A DNA stretch of 64,000 bases from positions 5,084,001-5,148,000 of the forward strand of contig NZ_CP012201.1 in assembly GCF_001191005.1 (NCBI RefSeq), in the 5' to 3' direction. The stretch is from Massilia sp. NR 4-1 (GTDB taxonomy: Bacteria; Pseudomonadota; Gammaproteobacteria; Burkholderiales; Burkholderiaceae_D). Of this stretch, positions 45,241-52,829 are shown one piece after another. The first letter of the stretch is position 1. Each line of letters begins with the position of its first letter. The notes under the pieces were generated by a model that saw only the letters and a program-made list of their open reading frames with translations, had not been told where the DNA came from and did not search any database. A program made the translations under genes and the position numbers.

Positions 45241-46695
45241 TCAGCGCACCAGGGCCTGCTCGCACTGCGAGCGGCGCCCCTGCAGCAGGCAGCGGTTCTT
45301 CACGGCGCCCTGGCGGTCGAACACGGTGATGCGCCATTCACCCGGCGCGCCGCGCTCCATGCCCATGAAGCCGAAGCCGTCCAGCCAGGCGCTGAAGTGC
45401 TCCAGCACGGCGCCCGGGGCCGGCGCGATGGCCGCATCGGGCAGCGGCGGCAGCGGTTCGGTGTCTTCGGCCGTGCCGGAGAAGCCGGCCACCAGCTGGC
45501 TCGGATGGGGCGAGCTGAAACTGAGCTGCTGCCACAGGTGCACGTGGCCGGACAGCATGGCTTGCACGCCGTCGGGCAGGAACAGGGGATTGAGCGAGCC
45601 GAAGCTGTCGTGCAAGCCCTTGTCGCCGAGGATGAGGATGCGCCGGCCCTGCTTGTCGCGGTCGGCGCCGACGGCGAAGATGGGGTGGTGGTTGGCGCCC
45701 AGATTGTACGGTGCCTGGGCCGCCAGCTGCGCCAGACGGCGGTAGGTGGCACGGTAGCGCTCGTAGCCGGTGTCGCTGGCTTTCAGGCCGCGCCAGCTGG
45801 TGGCGGCGGTGTCGATCACCAGCAGCTGGCTGGCGCCGCCCAGCGGCACGGCATACGGATCGCTGTAGTCGCCCAGGCTGTCGTCGGCGGGCAGATTGCA
45901 GTCGCGCCCGGTCTGCAGCGGGCGCGGGTCGAGCAGGCGCCACCAGCCCTGGCCGGCGCGCGCGCAGGATTCGTGGTTGCCGCGCACCGCGACCCAGGGC
46001 GCGGCCTGCAGCAGCGGCGCGGCGGGACGGAAGAAGTCTTCGCGCCAGGCGTCCCAGCCATAGCCCCAGGGGCTGTTGGCGCAGCCGGCGTTGCCTTCGG
46101 GGCAGGGGTTTTCACGGTAGTGGTAGTCGCCCACATGCAGCACCAGGTCGGGCTGCCAGGCCGCCGCCGCGGCCGCCACGGCGGCAAAGGGGAAGGCTTG
46201 CGGGTCGTTGCAAGCCTGGTAGGCGTTGTCGGCTTTTTTCAGGCGGCAGCCGGTGTCGCCGATGACGGCGATGCGTTGCACCTCGGCGCGCGGCAGCGGC
46301 AAGGCATGGCCGGCCACGCTGGCGCGGCGCGTGGCCGGCGCCAGTTCGGCCTCGCAGGTCAGCAGGGGGAAGACCGAGGGTTTGCTGTCGGCGCCGGCGG
46401 CGCTGGGGCGCAGCGCCAGTGTGGCGGCCGGGGCGCGCAGCTGCATGGGCCTGGCCTGGCCGTCGATGTCGATGGCGGGACAGGCGGCGGCGCTGCTCAG
46501 CACGCGCGCCACGGGGCGGCCTTCTTCGCCCAGCAGCACATAGGCGGCTTCGATGCCGGGCGGCAGGGGTGTGGACTGGGCGGCGGAAGGCGCGGGCGGG
46601 GCCGCCGGCGGGGCGAGGGCGGCGCAGCCGCCCAGACCGGCCGCCAGCGGCAGCAGGAAGGCGCGGCGCAGGCCGGCCGTGGACAGAATGGACAA
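45241..46695 (-). CDS. Calcineurin-like metallophosphoesterase, lipoprotein
   Basis: 484 residues. The start is a TTG, and I chose 46695 because AGGG sits seven bases before it. A TTG at 46701 is the alternative. A lipobox GLGGCAA gives a lipid anchor. All five metallophosphoesterase motifs are seen: IAVIGDTG, HVGDYHYR, VRGNHESC, NHHP and SGHVHLW. A cysteine-rich N-terminal domain precedes the catalytic one. It likely splits phosphomonoesters or diesters in the periplasm. The substrate is unknown. Confidence 0.87.
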   Translation of the reverse strand: MSILSTAGLRRAFLLPLAAGLGGCAALAPPAAPPAPSAAQSTPLPPGIEAAYVLLGEEGRPVARVLSSAAACPAIDIDGQARPMQLRAPAATLALRPSAAGADSKPSVFPLLTCEAELAPATRRASVAGHALPLPRAEVQRIAVIGDTGCRLKKADNAYQACNDPQAFPFAAVAAAAAAWQPDLVLHVGDYHYRENPCPEGNAGCANSPWGYGWDAWREDFFRPAAPLLQAAPWVAVRGNHESCARAGQGWWRLLDPRPLQTGRDCNLPADDSLGDYSDPYAVPLGGASQLLVIDTAATSWRGLKASDTGYERYRATYRRLAQLAAQAPYNLGANHHPIFAVGADRDKQGRRILILGDKGLHDSFGSLNPLFLPDGVQAMLSGHVHLWQQLSFSSPHPSQLVAGFSGTAEDTEPLPPLPDAAIAPAPGAVLEHFSAWLDGFGFMGMERGAPGEWRITVFDRQGAVKNRCLLQGRRSQCEQALVR

Positions 46696-46805
46696 GGTCA
46701 ATCCCTGGATAATATGGACAAAGCGCTAATTTAGCATGGTCCACCGCCGCCGGCCCGCGCCGCCGCCCATCGCCAGCCGGACGCGGGGCGTGCGACAATA
46801 GCCCC

Positions 46806-47510
46806 ATGCTGCCTTCTTCCCGCCCCAAAGCCATTCTGTTTGACCTGGACGATACGCTGTGGCCGATCGCGCCCGTGATCGCCGCCGCCGAAGTGACCCT
46901 GCATGCCTGGCTGGCCGAGCATGCGCCGAAAGTGGCGCAAGCGTTTTCCATCGAAGACTTGCGCGCGCGCCGCCAGGCCCTGCTTGCCGCCGACCCGGCC
47001 CTGCAGGTCGACCTGGGCGCGCTGCGCCGCGCCGGCCTGCAGGCCGCGTTCGAGCTGGCCGGCGAAGACCTGCGCCACCTGGACGGCGCCATGGCGCATT
47101 TCTTTGCCGCCCGCAACGCCGTCACCCCGTATGACGATGTGCTGCCCGGCCTCTTGCACCTGAAACAGAAAATTTTGCTGGGCACGATCTCGAACGGCAA
47201 CGCCGACCTTGAAGTCATCGGCCTCGCCCACCATTTCCAGGTATCGCTGGCGGCCAGCCATTTCGGCCGCGCCAAGCCCGACCCGGCCATTTTCCTGGCG
47301 GCCTGCGCCGCGCTGGGCGTGGCACCGGCCGAGGCGGTGTATGTGGGCGACGATCTGCGCCTCGATGTCGAGGGGGCCCAGCGCGCCGGCCTGCGCGCCG
47401 TCTGGCTCAACCGCGGCGGCGCGGCGGCGCCCGACGGCTTGGTGCCGGACGCCATCTGCAGCAGCCTCGATGAGTTGCTGCGCTGGCTCGAACGCCAGCT
47501 GGCGGCATGA
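46806..47510 (+). CDS. HAD-family phosphatase, YigB-like
   Basis: 234 residues. HAD motifs: FDLDDTLWP (nucleophile Asp), TISNGN (motif II), a lysine in RAKPDP (III) and VGDDLRLDVEGA (IV). The cap region and overall length match E. coli YigB, an FMN phosphatase of riboflavin metabolism. Substrate assignment is by similarity only. It is divergent from the metallophosphoesterase and precedes hrcA by 91 bp. Confidence 0.85.
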   Translation: MLPSSRPKAILFDLDDTLWPIAPVIAAAEVTLHAWLAEHAPKVAQAFSIEDLRARRQALLAADPALQVDLGALRRAGLQAAFELAGEDLRHLDGAMAHFFAARNAVTPYDDVLPGLLHLKQKILLGTISNGNADLEVIGLAHHFQVSLAASHFGRAKPDPAIFLAACAALGVAPAEAVYVGDDLRLDVEGAQRAGLRAVWLNRGGAAAPDGLVPDAICSSLDELLRWLERQLAA

Positions 47511-47601
47511 ACGCGGCGGGCGCCCCGGGCCGGATGGCGGATTGGCGCGGCGACCCGCGCCCGTGCATAATAGAACCGATGAATGCTGGCTAGATACAAT
47601 C

Positions 47602-48630
47602 ATGCAACTCGACAACCGTGCCCAAACCCTGCTCAAAGCGCTGGTGGAGCGCTATATCGCCGACGGCCAACCGGTCGGCTCGCGCGCCCTGTCCAAGATT
47701 TCCGGGCTGGACCTGTCGCCGGCCACCATCCGCAACATCATGGCCGACCTCGAGGAGCTTGGTTATGTGGCCAGCCCCCACACCTCGGCCGGCCGGGTGC
47801 CGACGCCGCGCGGCTACCGCCTGTTTGTCGACACCCTGCTGACCGTCCAGCACCTCGACGAGCGCGCCGTCGATCCCCAGCTGCGCCTGCCTGGCCAGGC
47901 CCAGGCGGCCCAGCCGCACAAGCTGATCGCCAACGCGGCCCAGATGCTGTCCTCGCTGACCCAGTTCGCCGGCGTGGTGCTCAGCCCGCGCCATGAGTCG
48001 GCCTTCCAGCAGATCGAATTCCTGCGCCTGTCGGAAAAGCGCATCCTGCTGGTGATCGTGGTGCCCGGTGGCGACGTGCAAAACCGCCTGCTGCTGACCG
48101 ATGTCGACTACACGCCGGCCCAGCTGCAAGCCTCGGCCAACTTCCTCAACCAGAATTACAGCGGCCTGGCCTTCGACGAGGTGCGCGGCCGCCTGCAGCA
48201 CGAGCTGCGCCAGTTGCGCGACGATATGGGGCGGCTGATGCAGACCGCCGTCGAAGCCAGCAGCGAGGCGCTGGCCGAGAGCGCCGACGAGATGGTCATC
48301 TCCGGCGAGCGCAACCTGCTGTCGGTGAGCGATCTGTCGTCGAACATGAGCTCGCTGCGCCAGATGTTCGATATGTTCGAGCAAAAGACCGGCCTGATGC
48401 AGCTGCTCGACGTGTCGAGCAAGGCCTCGGGCGTGCAGATCTTCATCGGCGGCGAATCCCAGCTCTTGCCGATGGACGAGATGAGCGTGGTCACCGCGCC
48501 CTACGAGGCCAATGGCCGCATCGTCGGCACCCTGGGCGTGATCGGGCCGACGCGCATGGCCTACGAGCGCGTGATCCCGATCGTCGACATCACCTCGCGC
48601 CTGCTGTCGAACGCGCTCAGCCAGCCTTAG
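47602..48630 (+). CDS. hrcA: Heat-inducible transcription repressor HrcA
   Basis: 342 residues from the ATG at 47602. An N-terminal winged helix (QTLLKALVERYIADGQPVGS, then GLDLSPATIRNIMADLEELG and SPHTSAGRVPTPRGYRLFV) and a GAF-like C-domain match HrcA. It represses dnaK or groE operons through CIRCE sites and folds with GroEL. No CIRCE (TTAGCACTC-N9-GAGTGCTAA) was seen within the window, so its targets lie elsewhere. Confidence 0.96.
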   Translation: MQLDNRAQTLLKALVERYIADGQPVGSRALSKISGLDLSPATIRNIMADLEELGYVASPHTSAGRVPTPRGYRLFVDTLLTVQHLDERAVDPQLRLPGQAQAAQPHKLIANAAQMLSSLTQFAGVVLSPRHESAFQQIEFLRLSEKRILLVIVVPGGDVQNRLLLTDVDYTPAQLQASANFLNQNYSGLAFDEVRGRLQHELRQLRDDMGRLMQTAVEASSEALAESADEMVISGERNLLSVSDLSSNMSSLRQMFDMFEQKTGLMQLLDVSSKASGVQIFIGGESQLLPMDEMSVVTAPYEANGRIVGTLGVIGPTRMAYERVIPIVDITSRLLSNALSQP

Positions 48631-48653
48631 GCGCGGCGCGCCGGCGCGGCCCA

Positions 48654-48688
48654 AAACAAAGCCCCTGGCTGCGGGCGCAGACAGGGGC
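48654..48688 (-). terminator. Intrinsic terminator of fur
   Basis: Stem GCCCCTG / CAGGGGC, followed on the minus strand by TTTGTTTTG, in the 92-bp convergent gap between hrcA and fur. Confidence 0.7.
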
Positions 48689-48722
48689 CGGCAAGGCACG
48701 GGCGGCGCGCGGCGCGCCCGGC

Positions 48723-49151
48723 TCAGTGTTTATGCGGGCAGGCGGTCTTGGTGCAGCTGCCGTAGATGGCCAGCGCGTGCTCGGCGATCTTGAAGCCGCG
48801 TTCCTTGGCGATCATGTGCTGGCGCTTCTCGATTTCCTCGTCGACGAATTCCTCCACGCGGCCGCAGTCCAGGCAGACCAGGTGGTCGTGGTGGGAACCC
48901 TGGTTCAGCTCGAAAATCGCCTTGCCGCTCTCGAAATGGTTGCGGTTGAGCAGGCCGGCTTGCTCGAACTGGGTCAGCACACGGTAGACGGTGGCCAGGC
49001 CGACATCCATATTGTCGGCCAGCAGGATTTTATAGACGTCTTCGGCCGTCAGGTGGCGTACGGGGCTGCTCTGGAAAATGTCCAGGATTTTCAGGCGCGG
49101 CAGGGTTGCCTTCAGGCCGCTGGCCTTCAGGTCGGTGGGGCTGTTACTCAT
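48723..49151 (-). CDS. fur: Ferric uptake regulator
   Basis: 142 residues from the ATG at 49151. A winged helix (LKATLPRLKILDIFQ, then VGLATVYRVLTQFEQAGL) is followed by the metal-binding HHDHLVCLDCG and a C-terminal CTKTACPHKH, so a structural zinc site and an iron-sensing site are both present. It is the expected repressor for the two Fur boxes in the 17-22 kb iron island. It is divergent from bamE, the classical fur-omlA arrangement. Confidence 0.97.
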   Translation of the reverse strand: MSNSPTDLKASGLKATLPRLKILDIFQSSPVRHLTAEDVYKILLADNMDVGLATVYRVLTQFEQAGLLNRNHFESGKAIFELNQGSHHDHLVCLDCGRVEEFVDEEIEKRQHMIAKERGFKIAEHALAIYGSCTKTACPHKH

Positions 49152-49230
49152 GTTTGGTGTCAAATGTGGCTCGAGTGCTTTATGATATAGCGTTTTTGCC
49201 ACTTCTGCTCAATCGGATTTGAGGTCTTCT

Positions 49231-49830
49231 ATGCGCGTCACCCCTGTTTTCTCGCCGTCTTTGTTGCCTCACATGAAACGCCGCGCCCCGGCGCTGGCGG
49301 CGGCCCTGTGCCTGGCCCTGGCCGCCAGCGGTTGCGCCACGCGCAGCGCCGCCCCGGCTGCCCCGGACAGCGCGGCCCAGCCGGCCGCCGGCGCCGGCGC
49401 GCACACGACGACCGTCACCCAGCTGCAGAAATTCATGTGGTTCTTCTCGCCCTACCGTCCCGACATCCAGCAAGGCAACTTCGTCTCGCAGGACATGCTC
49501 GACCAGCTCAAGCAGGGCATGACGCGCGACCAGGTACGCTTCGTGCTCGGCACGCCGATGCTGGCCGACATCTTCCACGCCGAGCGCTGGGACTACCCGT
49601 TCCGCCTGGCCAAGGGCAATGGCGAGATCACCACCGCCACCGTGGTGGTGTATTTCAAGGATGACAAAGTGGCGCGCTGGGAAGGCGGCAACCTGCCGTC
49701 CGAGCGCGAATACATCGAACGCATCGCCGGCCCCGTGCTCAAATTCAAGAAGGCCGAGGAAAAAGCGGCCAGCACCAACGCCGCGCCGGGCAAGGCGCCG
49801 CTGCCGGCCGGCAGCGAAACCAGCAAGTAA
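49231..49830 (+). CDS. bamE: Outer-membrane assembly lipoprotein BamE
   Basis: 199 residues from the ATG at 49231, chosen because GAGG lies well placed. A later ATG at 49273 (MKRRAPALAAAL) also gives a good lipoprotein signal but has no ribosome site. The lipobox is LAASGC. The BamE fold is marked by YRPDIQQGNFVSQDMLDQLK, MTRDQVRFVLGTPML and WDYPF. A charged tail extends beyond the E. coli length (113). It supports the BAM complex that inserts outer-membrane proteins. Confidence 0.94.
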   Translation: MRVTPVFSPSLLPHMKRRAPALAAALCLALAASGCATRSAAPAAPDSAAQPAAGAGAHTTTVTQLQKFMWFFSPYRPDIQQGNFVSQDMLDQLKQGMTRDQVRFVLGTPMLADIFHAERWDYPFRLAKGNGEITTATVVVYFKDDKVARWEGGNLPSEREYIERIAGPVLKFKKAEEKAASTNAAPGKAPLPAGSETSK

Positions 49831-49877
49831 TTAGCCAGAATCAGCGGCCCGCCACGGCGGGCTGCGCAAGGACAGAC

Positions 49878-50696
49878 ATGAGTATTGTGAATATCGCCGT
49901 TGCCGGCGCCAGCGGCCGCATGGGCCGCATGCTGATCGAGGCCGTGCAGGCCGCGCCGGACACCCGCCTCAGTGGCGCCCTCGACCGTGCCGGTTCGCCC
50001 GGCCTCGGCAGCGATGCCGCCGCCTTCCTCGGCCAGCAAGCCGGCGTCGCCATCGCCGCCGACTTCGCGCAAGGCCTGGCCGGCGCCGACGTGCTGATCG
50101 ACTTCACGCGGCCCGAAGCCACCCTCGACCACCTGGCTTACTGCGCCGAACACGGCATCAAGCTGGTGATCGGCACCACCGGTTTCGACGCCGCCGGCAA
50201 GGCCGCCATCGCCGAGGCGGCCAAGAAAACCGCCATCGTCTTCGCGCCGAATATGAGCGTGGGTGTGAATGTCACGCTGAAACTGCTGGAATTCGCCGCC
50301 AAGCAATTGGCCACCGGCTATGACATCGAGATCGTCGAAGCCCACCACCGCCACAAGGTCGACGCCCCGTCCGGCACCGCGCTGAAGATGGGCGAAGTCA
50401 TTGCCGACGCCCTCGGCCGCGACTTGAAGGAGTGCGCCGTGTATGGCCGCGAAGGCGTGACGGGCGAACGCGACCCGTCCACCATCGGTTTTGCCACCGT
50501 GCGCGGCGGCGACATCGTGGGCGACCACACCGTGCTGTTCGCCGGCACCGGCGAGCGCATCGAAATCAGCCACAAATCGAGCAGCCGCGCCAATTACGCG
50601 GCCGGCTCGCTGCGCGCCGCCCGCTTCCTGGCCGACAAGCCGAGCGGCCTGTTCGATATGTACGACGTGTTGGGCCTGCACGGCCTGAGCGCCTGA
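49878..50696 (+). CDS. dapB: 4-hydroxy-tetrahydrodipicolinate reductase
   Basis: 272 residues. The NAD(P)-binding loop VAGASGRMGRMLIEAV, GTTGFD, FAPNMSVGVNV and the substrate-binding VEAHHRHKVDAPSGTALKMGE are all intact. It reduces dihydrodipicolinate in the lysine and diaminopimelate pathway. GGACAGAC lies before the ATG. Position after fur/bamE is usual in Burkholderiales. A barstar-like gene follows 17 bp later. Confidence 0.97.
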   Translation: MSIVNIAVAGASGRMGRMLIEAVQAAPDTRLSGALDRAGSPGLGSDAAAFLGQQAGVAIAADFAQGLAGADVLIDFTRPEATLDHLAYCAEHGIKLVIGTTGFDAAGKAAIAEAAKKTAIVFAPNMSVGVNVTLKLLEFAAKQLATGYDIEIVEAHHRHKVDAPSGTALKMGEVIADALGRDLKECAVYGREGVTGERDPSTIGFATVRGGDIVGDHTVLFAGTGERIEISHKSSSRANYAAGSLRAARFLADKPSGLFDMYDVLGLHGLSA

Positions 50697-50713
50697 ACGG
50701 CGGAGGCAGCAGC

Positions 50714-51040
50714 ATGGCCACCGCCACCCTGAACGGCGCCCTGATCGCCGACGAAGCCAGCTTTCATGCCGAAGCGCGCCGTGCCTTCGGCTTCCCCGCC
50801 GACTACGGCAACAGTATGGACGCCTGGCTCGACTGCATGAGCTATCTGCGCGACGACGAAAACATGACGCAATTCCGCCTCAAGCCCAACGAGGTCTTGG
50901 AAATCGTCATCAGCCATGCCGCCGCCCTGCGCGCCGCCGTGCCCGACCTGCTCGAAGAGCTGGCCTACTGCATCGGCGGCCTCAACGAACGCTACGAAGA
51001 CTACGGCGAAAAGCCCGCCCTCAAGCTCATCCTGGCCTGA
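50714..51040 (+). CDS. Barstar-family protein without a cognate barnase
   Basis: 108 residues from an ATG with GGAGG upstream. The barstar motif FHAEARRAFGFPADYGNSMDAW is clear, and the fold length fits. Barstars block ribonucleases of the barnase/RNase Sa type by covering the active site. No such ribonuclease gene is adjacent, so it could guard against toxins from competitors or have another partner. Its stop codon lies inside the first unit of a 17-bp tandem repeat. Confidence 0.82.
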   Translation: MATATLNGALIADEASFHAEARRAFGFPADYGNSMDAWLDCMSYLRDDENMTQFRLKPNEVLEIVISHAAALRAAVPDLLEELAYCIGGLNERYEDYGEKPALKLILA

Positions 51041-51068
51041 CTCTGATCTAAGCCTGACTCTGATCTAA
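51035..51068. repeat. Tandem 17-bp duplication
   Basis: Two perfect, adjacent copies of GCCTGACTCTGATCTAA. The first carries the barstar stop codon. It is a recent duplication or slippage product, next to the palindrome that follows. Confidence 0.9.
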
Positions 51069-51139
51069 ATCAGCAAATGTCCGACCCTGGTGCCTCGGCG
51101 ACCCCGCCTGGCACCAGGGTGGGACATTGTTGGATTTAG
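51065..51139. repeat. Palindrome between convergent barstar and map genes
   Basis: The core ATGTCCGACCCTGGTGCC (51077-51094) pairs with 51110-51127 at 17 of 18 positions, and CTAAAT/ATTTAG ends extend it. The design recalls the GTGTCCGATTTTGGGG family but with different bases. No T-tract follows. Confidence 0.7.
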
Positions 51140-51149
51140 CGCAAACGGT

Positions 51150-51935
51150 TTAGGACTGTTCGCCGGGGGCGAGGGTCAGCACGTCGTAGCCGCTGTCGGT
51201 GACGGCAATCATGTGTTCCCATTGGGCCGACAGGGAGCGGTCCTGGGTCACCACCGTCCATTCGTCGGCCAGCACGCGGGTGTGGTGCTTGCCGGCATTG
51301 ATCATGGGCTCGATGGTGAACAGCATGCCGGGCCGCAGCTCCAGACCATGGCCGGGGCGGCCGTAGTGCAGCACTTGCGGGTCTTCGTGGTAGACCATGC
51401 CGATGCCGTGGCCGCAGTAGTCGCGCACGATGCTGTAGCCGTGCTGCTCGGCCAGGCGCTGGATGGCGTGGCCGACGTCGCCCAGCGTGGCGCCCGGCTT
51501 CACGGCGCGGATGCCGGCCCACATGGCGTCATACGTCACCTCGCACAGCTTGCGCGCGGCCTTGCTCGGCTGGCCCACGTAGTACATGCGGCTGGTGTCG
51601 CCGAACCAGCCATCCTTGATCACGGCCACGTCGATATTGATGATGTCGCCATCCTTGAGAATCTTGCGCGGCGAGGGAATGCCGTGGCACACCACTTCAT
51701 TGACCGAGGCGCAAATGGTCTTGGTATAACTGCCGTAGCCGACATTGGCGGGAATGACTTGCTGTTCCTTGACGATGTAGTCGTGGCACAGCCGGTCCAG
51801 GTCGTCGGTGCTGACGCCGGCCTTGACGTAGGGGCCGATCATGGTCAGCACGTCGGCCGCCAATTGGCCGGCGATGCGCGCCAGCTCGATCTGTTCCGGG
51901 CTCTTGATGAGCAGGGCGTTGCTGCGCTTACGCAT
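51150..51935 (-). CDS. map: Type I methionine aminopeptidase
   Basis: 261 residues from the ATG at 51935. The metal ligands are all seen: Asp in NIDVAVIKDGWFGDTSRM, His in DYCGHGIG, Glu in TIEPMI and Glu in SAQWEHMIAV. It removes the first methionine of new proteins. It is not beside rpsB as housekeeping map genes often are. Instead it overlaps a ParD-like gene by 8 bp, so the two are made together. It may be an accessory copy. Confidence 0.93.
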   Translation of the reverse strand: MRKRSNALLIKSPEQIELARIAGQLAADVLTMIGPYVKAGVSTDDLDRLCHDYIVKEQQVIPANVGYGSYTKTICASVNEVVCHGIPSPRKILKDGDIINIDVAVIKDGWFGDTSRMYYVGQPSKAARKLCEVTYDAMWAGIRAVKPGATLGDVGHAIQRLAEQHGYSIVRDYCGHGIGMVYHEDPQVLHYGRPGHGLELRPGMLFTIEPMINAGKHHTRVLADEWTVVTQDRSLSAQWEHMIAVTDSGYDVLTLAPGEQS

Positions 51936-52164
51936 CGTGCGCCCCCTCGGCCACCGGCTCCAGCGTGCCCAACTTGAAGGGCGCGTTCGCATTGCCGCGT
52001 AGCAGCAGCTGGCACAGCTCGCTGTAACGCAGGTCGGGATTGGTTTCGGCCAGCAAGCCGATGCGCAGCCAGTGCTCGGCCTGGGCATTGATCGAGCGGC
52101 TCAGGGCGCCGCTCGCAATGCGCAGGTTTTCGTGCATCTGGTCGGAAATCTTGACGATACCCAT
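51928..52164 (-). CDS. ParD-like antitoxin-family protein
   Basis: 78 residues from the ATG at 52164, chosen because AAGG lies seven bases upstream; an ATG two codons earlier is too close to it. The protein (MGIVKISDQMHENLRIASGAL, then SRSINAQAEHWLRIGLLAE) reads as a ribbon-helix-helix DNA-binding domain of the ParD-like family. A short tail overlaps map. No ParE toxin is present, so the partner would be map itself or none. Three 11-bp AT-rich repeats lie directly upstream. Confidence 0.75.
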   Translation of the reverse strand: MGIVKISDQMHENLRIASGALSRSINAQAEHWLRIGLLAETNPDLRYSELCQLLLRGNANAPFKLGTLEPVAEGAHDA

Positions 52165-52175
52165 GTCCATGCCTT

Positions 52176-52208
52176 TATATGATTCGTATATGAAACGTAT
52201 ATTAGCAT
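52176..52208. promoter_or_regulatory. Triple 11-bp repeat upstream of the ParD-like gene
   Basis: Consecutive units TATATGATTCG, TATATGAAACG and TATATTAGCAT have an 11-bp period, about one helix turn. The tract begins 12 bp before the ATG and is an AT-rich island in GC-rich DNA. It likely holds the promoter and ribbon-helix-helix binding sites (inference). Confidence 0.6.
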
Positions 52209-52225
52209 GGCGAGCTCAGCTTTGC

Positions 52226-52597
52226 CTAGCGCACGGCGTGGGCGTCGAACAGCGGATTTTCAATCAGGCCCAGCAGATTGCCGTAAGGGTCGCGCAGGTC
52301 GGCCATGCGGATGCCTTCGCCGACGTCCTCGATCTTGCCCTGCAGCTGGCCGCCGAGCTGCTGGATGCGTGCCACTTCTGCCTCGATGCCCTCGACGCCC
52401 CAGTACACGCGGCAGCCGGCCGTGCCCGGCTCGCCCTCGGGCCACAGGCCGAGCTCGAAGCCGCCGACGTTAAAGCCGACGTAGAAGGGCTGGTCGAAGT
52501 AGGGCGCCTGGCCCAGCACCTCGGTGTACCAGGCTTTGGCGGCCTGCAGGTCGGGTACGTGCAGCGGGTAGATGGCACTGCGTAATCCTTTGATCAT
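52226..52597 (-). CDS. VOC-family (glyoxalase/bleomycin-resistance-like) protein
   Basis: 123 residues from the ATG at 52597 (AAGGA upstream). The VOC pattern is clear: IYPLHVPDLQAAKAWYTEVLG, then VYWGVEGIEAEVARI, and MADLRDPYGNLLGLIENP. Metal-ligand positions (His in PLHVPD and the last Glu) are present. Members include lyases, dioxygenases and drug-binding proteins, and the substrate is not known. The frame stays open far upstream through a hexanucleotide repeat, which I do not take as coding. Confidence 0.85.
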   Translation of the reverse strand: MIKGLRSAIYPLHVPDLQAAKAWYTEVLGQAPYFDQPFYVGFNVGGFELGLWPEGEPGTAGCRVYWGVEGIEAEVARIQQLGGQLQGKIEDVGEGIRMADLRDPYGNLLGLIENPLFDAHAVR

Positions 52598-52702
52598 GGC
52601 ATGGTCCTTTCGATGGTTGAACGATGCGGCCATCATGCCATGGCGCGCGCGGCGGCGATTGGAAAAATGGAAAGCGTGCACCCGGGTGGTGCTGTCGGTG
52701 CG

Positions 52703-52774
52703 GAGCAGGAGCACGAGCAGGAGCACGAGCAGGAGCAGGAGCATGAGCATGAGCATGAGCATGAGCATGAGCAG
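52703..52774. repeat. Hexanucleotide microsatellite (GAGCAN)12
   Basis: Twelve perfect-register units of GAGCAG, GAGCAC or GAGCAT (72 bp) in the 232-bp gap between the VOC gene and the unknown gene. The run of five GAGCAT units is uniform, a sign of recent slippage. The rest of the gap shows no other feature. Confidence 0.95.
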
Positions 52775-52829
52775 GAGAGGGCGTGACAGGGGCCCGGCTT
52801 GCGACTGGCTGTGTGTGCTTTGCTTGCCG

